A stretch of 64,000 nucleotides of DNA, taken from NCBI GenBank assembly GCA_030272585.1, contig BSYQ01000002.1:4526001-4590000 (forward strand). The letters run 5' to 3'. The notes beneath the pieces were generated by a model. It did no database searches. It was not told the origin of the DNA and was given only the letters and a program-made list of their open reading frames with translations. Shown piece by piece: positions 55,238 to 64,000 of the stretch. The number at the start of each line of letters is the position of its first letter. Position 1 is the first letter of the stretch. This stretch comes from Bryopsis sp. KO-2023. Taxonomy: Eukaryota > Chlorophyta > Ulvophyceae > Bryopsidales > Bryopsidaceae. The position numbers and the translations under genes were made by a program.

Positions 55238-58200
55238 ACAGAGCCCAGACTCGTTCGGCGAAACGCAGAAGGGCACGCCGTCACAGATATAAGCAGCGCC
55301 AGAAACTTCTTAGAAAAGAAAGGTTAGCTCGAAATGCAGAAGTGAATAAAAGAGCACAAGGGGAAATAGAAAAGAATGCTACCCAAGGTGCAGAGGGATC
55401 GATTATGAGTGCTAAGTTGGAAACTCGATCCAGTAAGTGCAGCACGCTTACTAGGACAAGTTCAGAATCAAGTTCGGAACCTGTCGACTCTGTTCATGGA
55501 GACCTTGGTAGTCCTGAAGGAACTGAGAATTCGGTATCGTTCCCGCCTCAAGGAACGAAACGAAGTCCGGAAGGAAGGGAACCCGCAAGGGAATCAAATA
55601 AGCCTGCCACTCGCTCACCACCAACTGACGAGTCAGCAGCCCCTGTTCAGGGAACAGGTAGAGGACAAAAAGTGGATGAAGGTCAGTATTCACCTTCTGA
55701 GCGTATGTTACCACTAGGAGGTCCTAACCATTTGAAATTTATGGGATATGAGATCCGAGCCAGATTAGGAGGAGTACCGATCTCCGCCTATGTTGATTGT
55801 GGTGCAACGGAGAACTACATTACCAAGAAACTAGTTACGAGACTGAAACTCGAAACAACCGAGTGCAAAAAGGGAGTCACTTTGGCGGACGGAACCCTAT
55901 GTTCACTTGATCGGCGATGCGAAGACTTGCAGCTCAGGATGGGTACTTATACCACAACCCTTTCCGCAGACGTCTTCCCAAACCTTTCATATGACATGAT
56001 ACTAGGGCTTCCTTGGTTGATGCAGACCAATCCCAAACTGGACTTTGCAACAGGCACGCTCAAAGTTCCAGTGGGTGCTGGATGGACAACTGTTCCTATG
56101 AAGGAACGACCATCAGACTACTTACAGCACCTAGCACCGGCTATTGATACAGTCTCAGCGAAGAAGTTATTCTCGCTCGTGAAGAACAGTCCAGAAGTTG
56201 ATCAGGCATACCTTGTGGTTGTGCGACCAACCACCCCGGAAGATATGGCACATCTCATGCAGTATCCATATCCGGGAATTCCAGAAGAGCGTTTGAACGC
56301 TACTGGAACCACACCAGCTTATCTCCAGCCGGATGTGGAAAAGGTAATGCATTCGGGTCTCGACCCAAGGATCAAGGCTGTCCTCACAAGTTTCAAGGAT
56401 GTGTTCCCGAAAGACTTACCACCCGGCGTTCCTCCAGTCAGAAAAGGCCACGAATTTAAGGTGGACCTGGAGGACGAACAAATGACCCCAATCCACCGTC
56501 CCTTGTACGAACTCTCTCCAGCCGAGCTGGACGAAGTTAGGACACAGGTGGATTACCTCCTCGAACAAAGGAAGATCCGACCCTCCGAGAGTCCCTGGGG
56601 CGCACCCATACTCTTTGTTCCCAAGAAAGACGGAGGGTTGAGAATGTGTGTGGATTACCGTTGGATAAACAAATTCACAGTAAAGAATAGGTATCCACTC
56701 CCTCTTCCTGAGGAGTTAATGGACCGTCTCGCCAGAGCAAAGATCTATACGAAGATCGACCTCCGCTCAGGCTACTGGCAGTTTCCCGTTCGACCCAAGG
56801 ATACTCCCAAGACGGCATTCCGGACGAGATACGGACATTTCGAATTTCTCGTGTGTCCGTTCGGAATGACCAACTGCCCAGCCCAGTTCCAGACCATGGT
56901 TCAGGATTTGCTGGGGGAGTTCCTTGATGAGTTTGTAGTGGTGTTTATCGACGACATCCTGGTCTTTTCCAACTCGGTGGAAGAGCACGTCGAGCACCTA
57001 AAACTGGTCTTTGAACGGTTGCGGAAACATAAGTTGTACGCAAAAGCCAGTAAGTGCGAAGTAGGGGTAGCAGAGACGGACTACCTGGGGTATCATTTGT
57101 CGGAAAAAGGCCTTCAACCAATGCAGGATAAGGTTAAGGCTATTCAACAATGGAAGGAGTTAACTTCGGTCACTGATGTGCGAAGTTTCCTGGGAATGGT
57201 GTCTTACTATCGTAAGTTCATTCCTGAGTTCGCTAGGATTGCGAGTCCCTTGACAGATCTAACTAAGAAGGATACTGTCTGGGAATGGGGGCTGAACCAA
57301 CGCAATGCCTACAACGAACTTAAGGATCGGATTAGCCGCGCACCGATCTTACTCCTTCCTGATCCGGCTAAGGAGTACACCGTAATAACGGATGCATCTG
57401 GAACTGCATATGGAGCGGTTCTTACCCAGGATCATGGGAAAGGTTTGCAACCAATTGCATACCTTTCCAGACGATTAAAACCAGCTGAAACGCGATACTC
57501 CGCATATGAGCGGGAGCTGGGGGCAATAGCATATGCTTTAGCCCAATGGCGACACTACCTTGAGGGATGCGATGGGGGTGTGAAGGTGTTGACGGACCAC
57601 AAACCGATCACCCACTTCATGAACCAGAGCACGTTGTCGCGGACCCAAACCCGGTGGTTAAACTCAGGGTTTTTCCAATCCATAGGTCCAAAAATCGTCT
57701 ATATCCAGGGGAAAGCCAATGTTTTGGCTGATGCGTTATCCCGGAGCCTTCCTGGTCCGCCAGACCAGCTCAATAACCTCTCCACTTGGGAAGTGGCAGA
57801 GAAGGAGGCATGGAAAGAGGCTTTGAGAAGTGATGAACAACTCAAGCCTATCTTTGAAAGGATGGAACGAGGGGTTTCTCCGCAATACAAGCTGGACGAC
57901 GGGTTCTTGTATTATACCAAGACAGACCCAGGTCCTCGTTTGCTTGTGGTCCCTGCTTCTTTCCAGAAACGGATTCTGGAAGAGCATCACGACGTTCCCA
58001 GTGCCGGTCATGTTGGAGCAGACCGCATGACCGAAGTACTTACCCGCAGTTACTGGTGGAAAGGCGTTGGGTTAGCCGTAAAGGCATACGTAAAAACGTG
58101 CCCAACTTGTCAACTAAACAAATCGGACTTGCAAAGACGGAAAGGTCTTTTGCAGCCGTTGCCTATCCCAGACCAGAAATGGGAACAGATCACGACGGAC

Positions 58201-59304
58201 TTGGTTACCGACCTACCGTCTTCCCATGGCTTCACAACAATCGCTGTCTTTGTAGACCGATTGACGAAGTATGCGAGGTTCGTACCCTGTAACAAAACTA
58301 TCACGGCGCCAAAATACGCAAAGCTGTTCGTGGAGAACATATACAAACACTACGGGCTGCCTAAAATCATAATTTCGGATCGGGATCCAAGGTTCACAAG
58401 TTTGTTCTGGACCTCCCTTTTCAAACTTTTAGGTACCCAGCTCCGGATGAGCACTGCATACCATCCTCAAACGGATGGGCAGTCGGAAGTCACCATCCGG
58501 GTGCTGGAGGATTTCCTGCGTCCATATGTGGAACGGTACCCAGACCGTTGGGTGGATTATTTGCCGACCGCGGAATTTGCCGCAAATAATTCACGGAATG
58601 TCTCCACAGGCTACGCGCCAGCCCATCTTCTGTATGGCCAGAACATGGGGCAGATAGTTGTTGCCAGGAAGGGAGTTCGGACGGGCGATGAATCGGAAAT
58701 GGCGGCTGAGATGGTACGTCGAATGGACGACCAAATGCGAAACGCTAAGGCGAAATACGCAGAGGCACAGAACCGCATGTGCACCTCAGCAAACAAACGT
58801 CGAAGGAAAGTGGATTTTCAGGTTGGCGATGAAGTGCTGGTACAAAGCAAGTATATTCCCCTTGCTTCACTTCAGAAAATCCCACCGAAAATCCGCCGGC
58901 GATTTGTTGGACCTTTCCGGGTGGCTAGCCGAATTGGGGCTGTCGCCTACCGTCTTGACCTTCCCGACCACTGGAAAATCCACCCAACTTTCCATGTGTC
59001 GAAACTGAAGGCTTACTCTCGGCTTGATGACGATCAGCGAGAGATAGACGCTCCAGAGGGGGAGCTAGTGGATGGAACCATCGAATTCGAGGTCGAGCGC
59101 ATCCTTAGAGATCGGGGCACTACTCGCAAGGAGTACCTGATCCTTTGGAAGGGCTACGATTTGATGGAATCCACCTGGGAGCCAGAAAGCCACCTGGCCA
59201 ATGCCCAGGACTTGCTTAAGGAGTACTTAGCCAACAAACCGGAGAATAAACAAGTGACCCAGTCTAAGAAAAAGACTAGGGCCCAACGCAGAACTCGAAC
59301 CTAA
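55186..59304 (+). CDS. pol: Pol polyprotein: protease, RT, RNase H, integrase, chromodomain
   Basis: 1,372 codons open from just after a TAA at 55183; in the -1 frame relative to gag. Residues counted from 55186: basic and Ser-rich start; protease with DCGA (204-207); reverse transcriptase with KIDLRSGYWQ (D525) and FIDD (587-590); RNase H with TDASG (D736) and TDHKPI (D804); integrase HHCC (H935, H942, C972, C975) and DD35E core (D1005, D1065, E1101, spacing 35); C-terminal chromodomain (about 1300-1350, LILWKGYDLMESTWEPESHL). All catalytic residues are present. The protease has Cys where Ser or Thr is usual after the catalytic Asp. The chromodomain probably guides insertion to modified histones. 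Confidence 0.97.
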   Translation: MSRGRKVQEMVKRKSRMNRAQTRSAKRRRARRHRYKQRQKLLRKERLARNAEVNKRAQGEIEKNATQGAEGSIMSAKLETRSSKCSTLTRTSSESSSEPVDSVHGDLGSPEGTENSVSFPPQGTKRSPEGREPARESNKPATRSPPTDESAAPVQGTGRGQKVDEGQYSPSERMLPLGGPNHLKFMGYEIRARLGGVPISAYVDCGATENYITKKLVTRLKLETTECKKGVTLADGTLCSLDRRCEDLQLRMGTYTTTLSADVFPNLSYDMILGLPWLMQTNPKLDFATGTLKVPVGAGWTTVPMKERPSDYLQHLAPAIDTVSAKKLFSLVKNSPEVDQAYLVVVRPTTPEDMAHLMQYPYPGIPEERLNATGTTPAYLQPDVEKVMHSGLDPRIKAVLTSFKDVFPKDLPPGVPPVRKGHEFKVDLEDEQMTPIHRPLYELSPAELDEVRTQVDYLLEQRKIRPSESPWGAPILFVPKKDGGLRMCVDYRWINKFTVKNRYPLPLPEELMDRLARAKIYTKIDLRSGYWQFPVRPKDTPKTAFRTRYGHFEFLVCPFGMTNCPAQFQTMVQDLLGEFLDEFVVVFIDDILVFSNSVEEHVEHLKLVFERLRKHKLYAKASKCEVGVAETDYLGYHLSEKGLQPMQDKVKAIQQWKELTSVTDVRSFLGMVSYYRKFIPEFARIASPLTDLTKKDTVWEWGLNQRNAYNELKDRISRAPILLLPDPAKEYTVITDASGTAYGAVLTQDHGKGLQPIAYLSRRLKPAETRYSAYERELGAIAYALAQWRHYLEGCDGGVKVLTDHKPITHFMNQSTLSRTQTRWLNSGFFQSIGPKIVYIQGKANVLADALSRSLPGPPDQLNNLSTWEVAEKEAWKEALRSDEQLKPIFERMERGVSPQYKLDDGFLYYTKTDPGPRLLVVPASFQKRILEEHHDVPSAGHVGADRMTEVLTRSYWWKGVGLAVKAYVKTCPTCQLNKSDLQRRKGLLQPLPIPDQKWEQITTDLVTDLPSSHGFTTIAVFVDRLTKYARFVPCNKTITAPKYAKLFVENIYKHYGLPKIIISDRDPRFTSLFWTSLFKLLGTQLRMSTAYHPQTDGQSEVTIRVLEDFLRPYVERYPDRWVDYLPTAEFAANNSRNVSTGYAPAHLLYGQNMGQIVVARKGVRTGDESEMAAEMVRRMDDQMRNAKAKYAEAQNRMCTSANKRRRKVDFQVGDEVLVQSKYIPLASLQKIPPKIRRRFVGPFRVASRIGAVAYRLDLPDHWKIHPTFHVSKLKAYSRLDDDQREIDAPEGELVDGTIEFEVERILRDRGTTRKEYLILWKGYDLMESTWEPESHLANAQDLLKEYLANKPENKQVTQSKKKTRAQRRTRT
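55216..55259 (+). promoter_or_regulatory. candidate -1 frameshift signal
   Basis: GTTAAAC at 55216-55222 is in the correct phase (G TTA AAC) within the 52-base gag/pol overlap. After a 6-base spacer GAAAAA comes a possible stem: GCC (55229-55231) and GAAC (55236-55239) with GTTC (55253-55256) and GGC (55257-55259), leaving GGAT bulged. The same heptamer is the known frameshift site of arteriviruses. A stop-start overlap ATGA at 55234-55237 is the rival explanation. Confidence 0.6.
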
Positions 59305-59925
59305 ACAGGGATCATTACCACTCTGTTCACGCTCGACTTACTACTATCCTTCCAGCTGGGGTAAAAATATTAAGCCGAGAAAGTCGATTTGGAACGCTAT
59401 CCAGATGGGATACCAAAAAGACTGAGGGAAAGAGCACCAAGTAGAACTCCCGGAAAAGCCTAGGGAAAGTTTCCATCTTTTCCTAGGGAAAGTTTCCATC
59501 TTTTCCGGCGAACGGGTTGCTATCTTTTCCCGTGACAGAACTGTGAACGGTTTGCAGGACGGGCTAGGGGTCAGTTTCCTTTCCGGGGAGGTTTACCTAA
59601 CGCACAACTCACACGCTCATAGCGACTGACAACAGGTGATGGGGACATTGGATCAAGTGATGGGTTAATGTCCGACCTGGAGGTCACGTGATTGCGCCGC
59701 AGGTGGAACTGAGTTGACATAAGCAAGTTAGGGTAAAATCAAATAGGCACAAACCCGTGTGGTGACGGCGACCTCCATAGAGTGTCACGTTACCGAGGTA
59801 CGTTAGCTAATACGCCTAGCGTATCTTAAAGCGGACTTGCGATCATTTTGGCCTGGTTATTCTCGGCGCGCATACAGAAAAGTCGGAGACTAGTCGGAGA
59901 ACAAAGCGCAGCCAACAAAAAGAGA
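59305..59925 (+). other. pol-ORF3 spacer with repeated CATCTTTTCC motif
   Basis: Noncoding. Between 59463 and 59545 the unit GGGAAAGTTTCCATCTTTTCC recurs three times, degenerate in the third. The same core occurs in the 5' leader. It could be an internal promoter or RNA element for ORF3. Confidence 0.55.
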
Positions 59926-61695
59926 ATGCCAAAGCACAGCCCGATCATGTGGCGCAGTGGTGATAAGGCGGTTGAGGGAAAGGAGTCTAGGGGAAAACAC
60001 TTGGGTGGCAGCGGAAAAACGAAAGGCAGTGGCGGCGAGAAAGGCGGAAAAGGGCAGAGTGGAACTCTCGCCGACGCTTGCCCACCCAGAGGGGAACCCA
60101 AACCACTTATCACACCACCTAAGGCGAAAATCATGAAAACTCTCCCAGCTCCTTCGGTGCTTTCGAAACTTCGGAACTTCGAAACATCGTTGCTCAAAGG
60201 AACCTCCAAGATCGTAATTCGCCCACCGACAGAGTTGCCGGAAAAACTGCCGGAAAAACCTAGTTCCAGAACAGGAAAAACACTCGACCGTGACGCCGAC
60301 CCAGCTACCCTCCAAGCTAGGTGTCAACGGTTACAAGACGACGTGTTGGAACTCCGGGCAGAACGCGACGCACAACGCGCGCGGGCGGATCAAGCAGAGA
60401 AGCACCTGAAAAAGTTCGAGGGTGTAGCTCAAAAACTCTGCGATCAAGTAACGAAGCTTGAACTCGATCTGGAAATCGCCCGGCAGGCGAGAGGAACCGC
60501 TGAACAGGAGCTGAAACAGCTTCAGAAGGAGCTCGATTCTGCGAACCAGACGCAGAAAAAGCTGAAAGCGCAGCTGACGAAACAGCAGCCGCACCTGACG
60601 TCCACAGACGAAAGGTCGGCCTGGCAAACGGCTGTGTACTCGTCTGAGGCACAGTCCGGGTTGATGAGCCGGTTGCTCCACAGCGTTCCCGCACGCCTTG
60701 GGGACTATGTGGAAAACCTTTGTCGGGCGACGATGGACGACATCATCGAGCAGGGTGCTGGAGCTGCTGCTGCGATCAGAGACGGAGAGGAGCCTGTCTA
60801 CTACGGCAAAGGAAACGTTCCGGTTAACCACCGGCTAGCCGGGTATGACTATACGCAGGTGGACAAAACGCTGGAGAGAATCAGAAATCGTGCACCGGGA
60901 CATTTCGAAATTCCCGACGTAGCCGACGATATGATTTCAGAGCCACAACCAAGGAGAATCCGCGACCTGACCGGGGGACAGACCGGTGGAAAGACCGACG
61001 AAAAGTCGGCGCCCAAGAAAAGGAAGGAGAGAGAGGAAGAGGAGGCGCTCGCCGACATGTCCAAGAGGTTCAAGGACAGGCGTGGGGAAAAGCCACCGAT
61101 CTGTTTGTGGTGCTATTCGCCGCCGGCGCTGGCGGATAGCTACGTGATCACCACATGCACGAGCCACACGGTGTGCCGAACCCACTGGAACCTCATGATT
61201 ATCCTCGTGCGCTTATACGGGGTGTGGCAGGAACAGCGAATCGACCCGCCACAGGTTCAGCTGAAGGACCTACATTTGGACATGCGGGAGCCAGACTTCC
61301 AGCCACTCCTTCAGGCTCCACCCACGACCCAGACTCTCACCGAGTGCTATCAGTGCTTGAGAAGGGACATTGGCTTTCCGAAAGGCCTTGCCCTGAAGCG
61401 CTTGGGTCCGTTGGTGAAAAAGTGGGCGGAGGAGTATGAGAAGCAGGAAAAAGAGAGAACACCCAAACCAGAAACAAAAGGAGAACAGGACCCAGAACAG
61501 GACGAAGGAAAGAGTCCTTCCGTGTCCAGCAGGAGTCCATCCTCGGAGCCCTCGTCTTTGGGACCTCTTCCTCCACCTTTGGATGAGGATTTCCCTCCTT
61601 TGGATGTGGATGAGGACGAGCCTCCGATCGACTTGGTGGCAGAGCCAGTCGATGAACCAGCTGACGAACCAGCTGAACAACCAGCTCGCGGCTGA
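59926..61695 (+). CDS. ORF3 of the chromovirus, coiled coil plus Cys/His cluster
   Basis: 589 codons from ATG at 59926; an in-frame TTG lies 78 bases upstream. It starts 621 bases after the pol stop and ends before the 3' LTR, the place where env-like genes sit in some retroelements. It has no signal peptide or membrane segment, so it is not env-like. Basic N-terminus; coiled coil at about 128-221 with regular Leu and charged residues; a middle domain with a KKRKE-type nuclear signal; a metal-binding-like cluster C393, C396, C411, H414, C417, H420; then an acidic, Pro/Ser-rich tail. I know no chromoviral protein of this type. It may act in trans on RNA, DNA or the particle. Confidence 0.85.
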   Translation: MPKHSPIMWRSGDKAVEGKESRGKHLGGSGKTKGSGGEKGGKGQSGTLADACPPRGEPKPLITPPKAKIMKTLPAPSVLSKLRNFETSLLKGTSKIVIRPPTELPEKLPEKPSSRTGKTLDRDADPATLQARCQRLQDDVLELRAERDAQRARADQAEKHLKKFEGVAQKLCDQVTKLELDLEIARQARGTAEQELKQLQKELDSANQTQKKLKAQLTKQQPHLTSTDERSAWQTAVYSSEAQSGLMSRLLHSVPARLGDYVENLCRATMDDIIEQGAGAAAAIRDGEEPVYYGKGNVPVNHRLAGYDYTQVDKTLERIRNRAPGHFEIPDVADDMISEPQPRRIRDLTGGQTGGKTDEKSAPKKRKEREEEEALADMSKRFKDRRGEKPPICLWCYSPPALADSYVITTCTSHTVCRTHWNLMIILVRLYGVWQEQRIDPPQVQLKDLHLDMREPDFQPLLQAPPTTQTLTECYQCLRRDIGFPKGLALKRLGPLVKKWAEEYEKQEKERTPKPETKGEQDPEQDEGKSPSVSSRSPSSEPSSLGPLPPPLDEDFPPLDVDEDEPPIDLVAEPVDEPADEPAEQPARG

Positions 61696-61963
61696 GATGG
61701 GTTCTGGAGTGACAACGAACAGCAGACCAAGCCGGAGACCAAGCTACCGTCCAAGCCAGAGACCAAGCCTCAAGACAGAACGGGGTTTTGCTATGGGGTT
61801 GATCATGGGTTTGGTTTGGGATTTTTCATCGGTTTGTTTGGGGTTTCGTTTGACGTTTAGTTGGGGTTTTTGTTGTGGGTTTGTTTGGGGTTTCTTTTTC
61901 TTCTAGTTCGCCCTTTTTCTTTCTTTCTTTCCAGGGTTGTGACGGGTGTGGACACCCTCTCGT

Positions 61964-61979
61964 GGGGGGGGGGACAAAT
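61964..61979 (+). promoter_or_regulatory. polypurine tract
   Basis: A run of ten G followed by ACAAAT directly before the 3' LTR; the expected primer site for plus-strand synthesis, with a pyrimidine interruption near the LTR. Confidence 0.75.
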
Positions 61980-62082
61980 TGATAGTAGTAACTCGGGTTT
62001 GGGGTGTTATGTAGTACAATTGGGAGTACGACAGGGTTTATAGGGCAGGGGGCCCTCCTGTAAAAATTAATCTTCCCAGTGA

Positions 62083-62127
<45 letters not shown>

Positions 62128-62159
62128 CTTGTGTCTCGGGGTCCTAGACCCCCTTATCA
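61980..62159 (+). repeat. 3' LTR, family 2
   Basis: 180 bp, identical to the 5' LTR except for more GT and fewer CT units in the microsatellite. Confidence 0.96.
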
Positions 62160-62166
62160 AATGCTT

Positions 62167-62640
62167 TCAAGATTTAAAAAGTCTTCCTACAAGAATTTTT
62201 AAATGGTTTAGTTGTGTCGCACTACTCTTGAGTACCAAATGATTGCTACGGCGATGTGAAGAAAACTGGCAATTCAAGAAGGTTAATTTAGGCGGGTTGT
62301 AAGATGAGATTAAAGAAATCGGAATGGTTTCCTTTATATTCGTGATAACATCCAGTGTGCGGGCACACTCAGCAAAGTTGGTGACAACTATATGAAAGAA
62401 GGCTGCTTTCGAAGAGGTTTTAGATAAAAAGACGGCACAGTAAAAATACACGAGTACGTGAGGAAAGCTAACAACGGTACGCCACAACCACGTCTCTTGA
62501 ATGAAAAACATCCAATCCCTTATGTCATTTGACATATCGTGGGAGATAATGCTCAACACACACCGTGTCGTCAGCATAAACGGGAAGAAAAATGAAAGGA
62601 AAACGTACCACGTTGCATGGTTAATCTTGTGCATCTTCAA
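62167..62640 (-). pseudogene. membrane-type ORF of a repeat family
   Basis: 157 codons, hydrophobic (WYVFLSFFFPFMLTTRCVLS), no family recognised. About 63330-63640 is a diverged copy of its upstream half, also readable in part as TRCVLSII-HD with later stops. Probably part of a degenerate transposon. Confidence 0.35.
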
Positions 62641-62690
62641 GATATTGACTAAAGTAGAGTCATTAGCTTTCCATTCACGGGTTGCACAAC
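62356..62690 (+). repeat. repeat C, copy 1
   Basis: Direct repeat of 63330-63640, about 75-80% identical by eye, sharing ACGTACCACGTTGCATGG and CACACCGTGTC. Confidence 0.75.
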
Positions 62691-62869
62691 GGGTTTTCTA
62701 CCAAATTGTTCTTGAAACTATCATGATGGGATTTGGAGTCTTTTTTGCGAATGCATGTCCATACAATACAAACAATACGAACATGGAATGGAATGTGCAT
62801 GTACGGCGGCTGTGCATGAATGTGAGGCACCAGCCAGAGTGTTGTCGGTTGTATTAGCTCAATGAGAGT

Positions 62870-63060
62870 TTGGATGAGTGGATACAAAATCTTGGAGAAA
62901 CCGCACACAAGAGATTCGATACATTAGACGCAGAAATCGCCCCAATCCGCGACAAGAAATTGCTGAGGCGAAAGCGGTTAACCGCGAGTTTGAAGAGCAT
63001 TTTAAATTTATGGAGGAACGAGCTACACAATTCAACCAGCTCAATATTGAAAAAAAATAA
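62870..63060 (+). pseudogene. frameshifted coiled-coil fragment
   Basis: One frame reads DEWIQNLGETAHKRFDTLDA; a shifted frame continues AEAKAVNREFEEHFKFMEER to a TAA. Together they look like one helical protein broken by a frameshift. Family unknown. Confidence 0.3.
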
Positions 63061-63329
63061 CATTGTACCTCCTCGGCTCAGATAAATCCGAATTGAAAAC
63101 GAGGTGTATTGCACGTCACGATGTGAACACATGTACTAAAAGATGAAGATGTGCGAATTGGAGAGAAGTTTTTAGCATAGCAGATTTCATGGGCCTGCCG
63201 CAACTGGTGCGATTCATTAAATATAATGCCGATATTATCGTAGCGAATGAATTCGAGCGACAATGCTTTCCTCCTCCACGATTGATATTGGGTGTTATTT
63301 GGATACATCTCCTAAACTACAGTTCGTGG

Positions 63330-63640
63330 TCACACTCAGCAAGTTGGTGACGGCTTTATAAAAGGAGGTCCCTTTCAAAGAGGCGTTCGATGAAAAGACA
63401 AGTAAATAAGTCAAGCTATCAACGACGTGCGCCACAGCAGTCTCCCGAATAATAAATATCCCGTTTGTCATCTGACACGTCGTGGGGAATAATGCTCAAA
63501 ACACACCGTGTCATCGGTGGCATAAAAATGGGAGGAGAATAGAAAGAAAGGAAAACGTACCACGTTGCATGGTTGAATCTCATGCATTTCTAAGACATTG
63601 ACTAAAGTAGATTCATTGGCTTGCCATTCCATTCCATATT
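63330..63640 (+). repeat. repeat C, copy 2
   Basis: Partner of 62356-62690 in the same orientation about 970 bases downstream. Confidence 0.75.
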
Positions 63641-64000
63641 AGTTATCACCTCCAACTAATTGAAAGAATTAGGTAGTGACACTTGAGGTGATCGATTTCA
63701 AAACATGGTTCTCAGGAAGAGTTGAGAACAATGCAACACGATAAGGTCTCATTTACATGGTCGCATGACTTGCTACCTCATATTCAGGGAACTTCTATAT
63801 AATTTAGGATAGAAATGATTTTGCTACGCTTTCAAAAGCCAATTTGGTCACGGAAGTTTATCTCAAGGATTAGAAGGTATAGGAAATAAGGTATTCATCC
63901 AAAACTTTAAGTTTCGCAATTTGCATGTTTCCCTCCACATCCTTCACATTGTCTCCTCACATCTCAATGGTCTTGGATGAGGATTCTAAAGTTAGGCTCG
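63641..64000. other. no supported gene
   Basis: Short AT-rich tail of the window with no signal seen. Confidence 0.5.

Larger units (their letters stand above)
51569..62159 (+). mobile_element. complete Ty3/gypsy chromovirus, family 2
   Basis: 10,591 bp with 5' LTR, primer-binding site, leader, gag, overlapping pol, an extra ORF3, a purine-rich tract and 3' LTR. AATGC flanks it at 51564-51568 and 62160-62164. The LTRs differ only in the length of a (CT)n(GT)n run and all long frames are open, so insertion looks recent and the element may be autonomous. The chromodomain at the end of pol places it among the chromoviruses. Confidence 0.97.

Noticed and set aside
59926-61695. ORF3 as an env-like gene
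   Set aside because: No signal peptide, no transmembrane segment and no glycoprotein-like features; the protein is charged and coiled-coil.

Overview
This is nuclear DNA of an intron-containing eukaryote. The evidence is GT-AG introns with pyrimidine-rich acceptors and consistent phases, a tRNA gene without encoded CCA, Ty3/gypsy chromoviruses, a Helitron remnant and a CACTA transposon. A secreted peptidoglycan-type amidase with introns would fit an alga or another plastid-bearing or bacterivorous protist. The sequence does not settle the lineage, and every splice model here was read by eye.

Layout. 1-17.7 kb is AT-rich and repeat-derived: reverse transcriptase, Ulp1-like and Helitron Rep fragments, a solo LTR with its target duplication, one 218-codon orphan ORF, and a GATC-rich self-complementary island. 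18.3-22.1 kb is a TIR- and TSD-bounded CACTA element that carries intron-containing, RS-rich gene fragments. 22.4-45.6 kb is the host gene zone. It holds a tRNA-Arg(CCG), an unrecognised three-exon gene tail, an intronless F-box/WD40 gene, the amidase gene, a complete six-exon ankyrin-like gene, a second related ankyrin gene (3' exons only), an acidic-protein exon split by a solo LTR, and a SWIM zinc-finger transposase fragment inside an intron. 45.9-49.1 kb is a decayed LTR element (5' LTR, gag fused to RNase H, broken integrase) interrupted by a foldback MITE. 51.6-62.2 kb is a complete, apparently young chromovirus with matching LTRs and a 5-bp target duplication. It has gag, an overlapping pol with a candidate -1 frameshift signal, and a third ORF downstream of pol. 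62.2-64 kb holds duplicated degenerate repeats.

How it fits together. Most of the window was shaped by mobile DNA of at least six kinds. Two elements touch host coding sequence: the CACTA element contains exon-like host sequence, and the 569-bp solo LTR lies inside an acidic exon. The two LTR families with coding regions share an unusual gag with a long N-terminal coiled coil and a conserved VGM-GAGT motif. The complete chromovirus adds an ORF3 with a coiled coil and a Cys/His cluster, which I could not assign to a known family. Several islands are built from a short word and its reverse complement. One family of these islands is the subterminal repeat of the CACTA element, so the others may mark further transposon ends.
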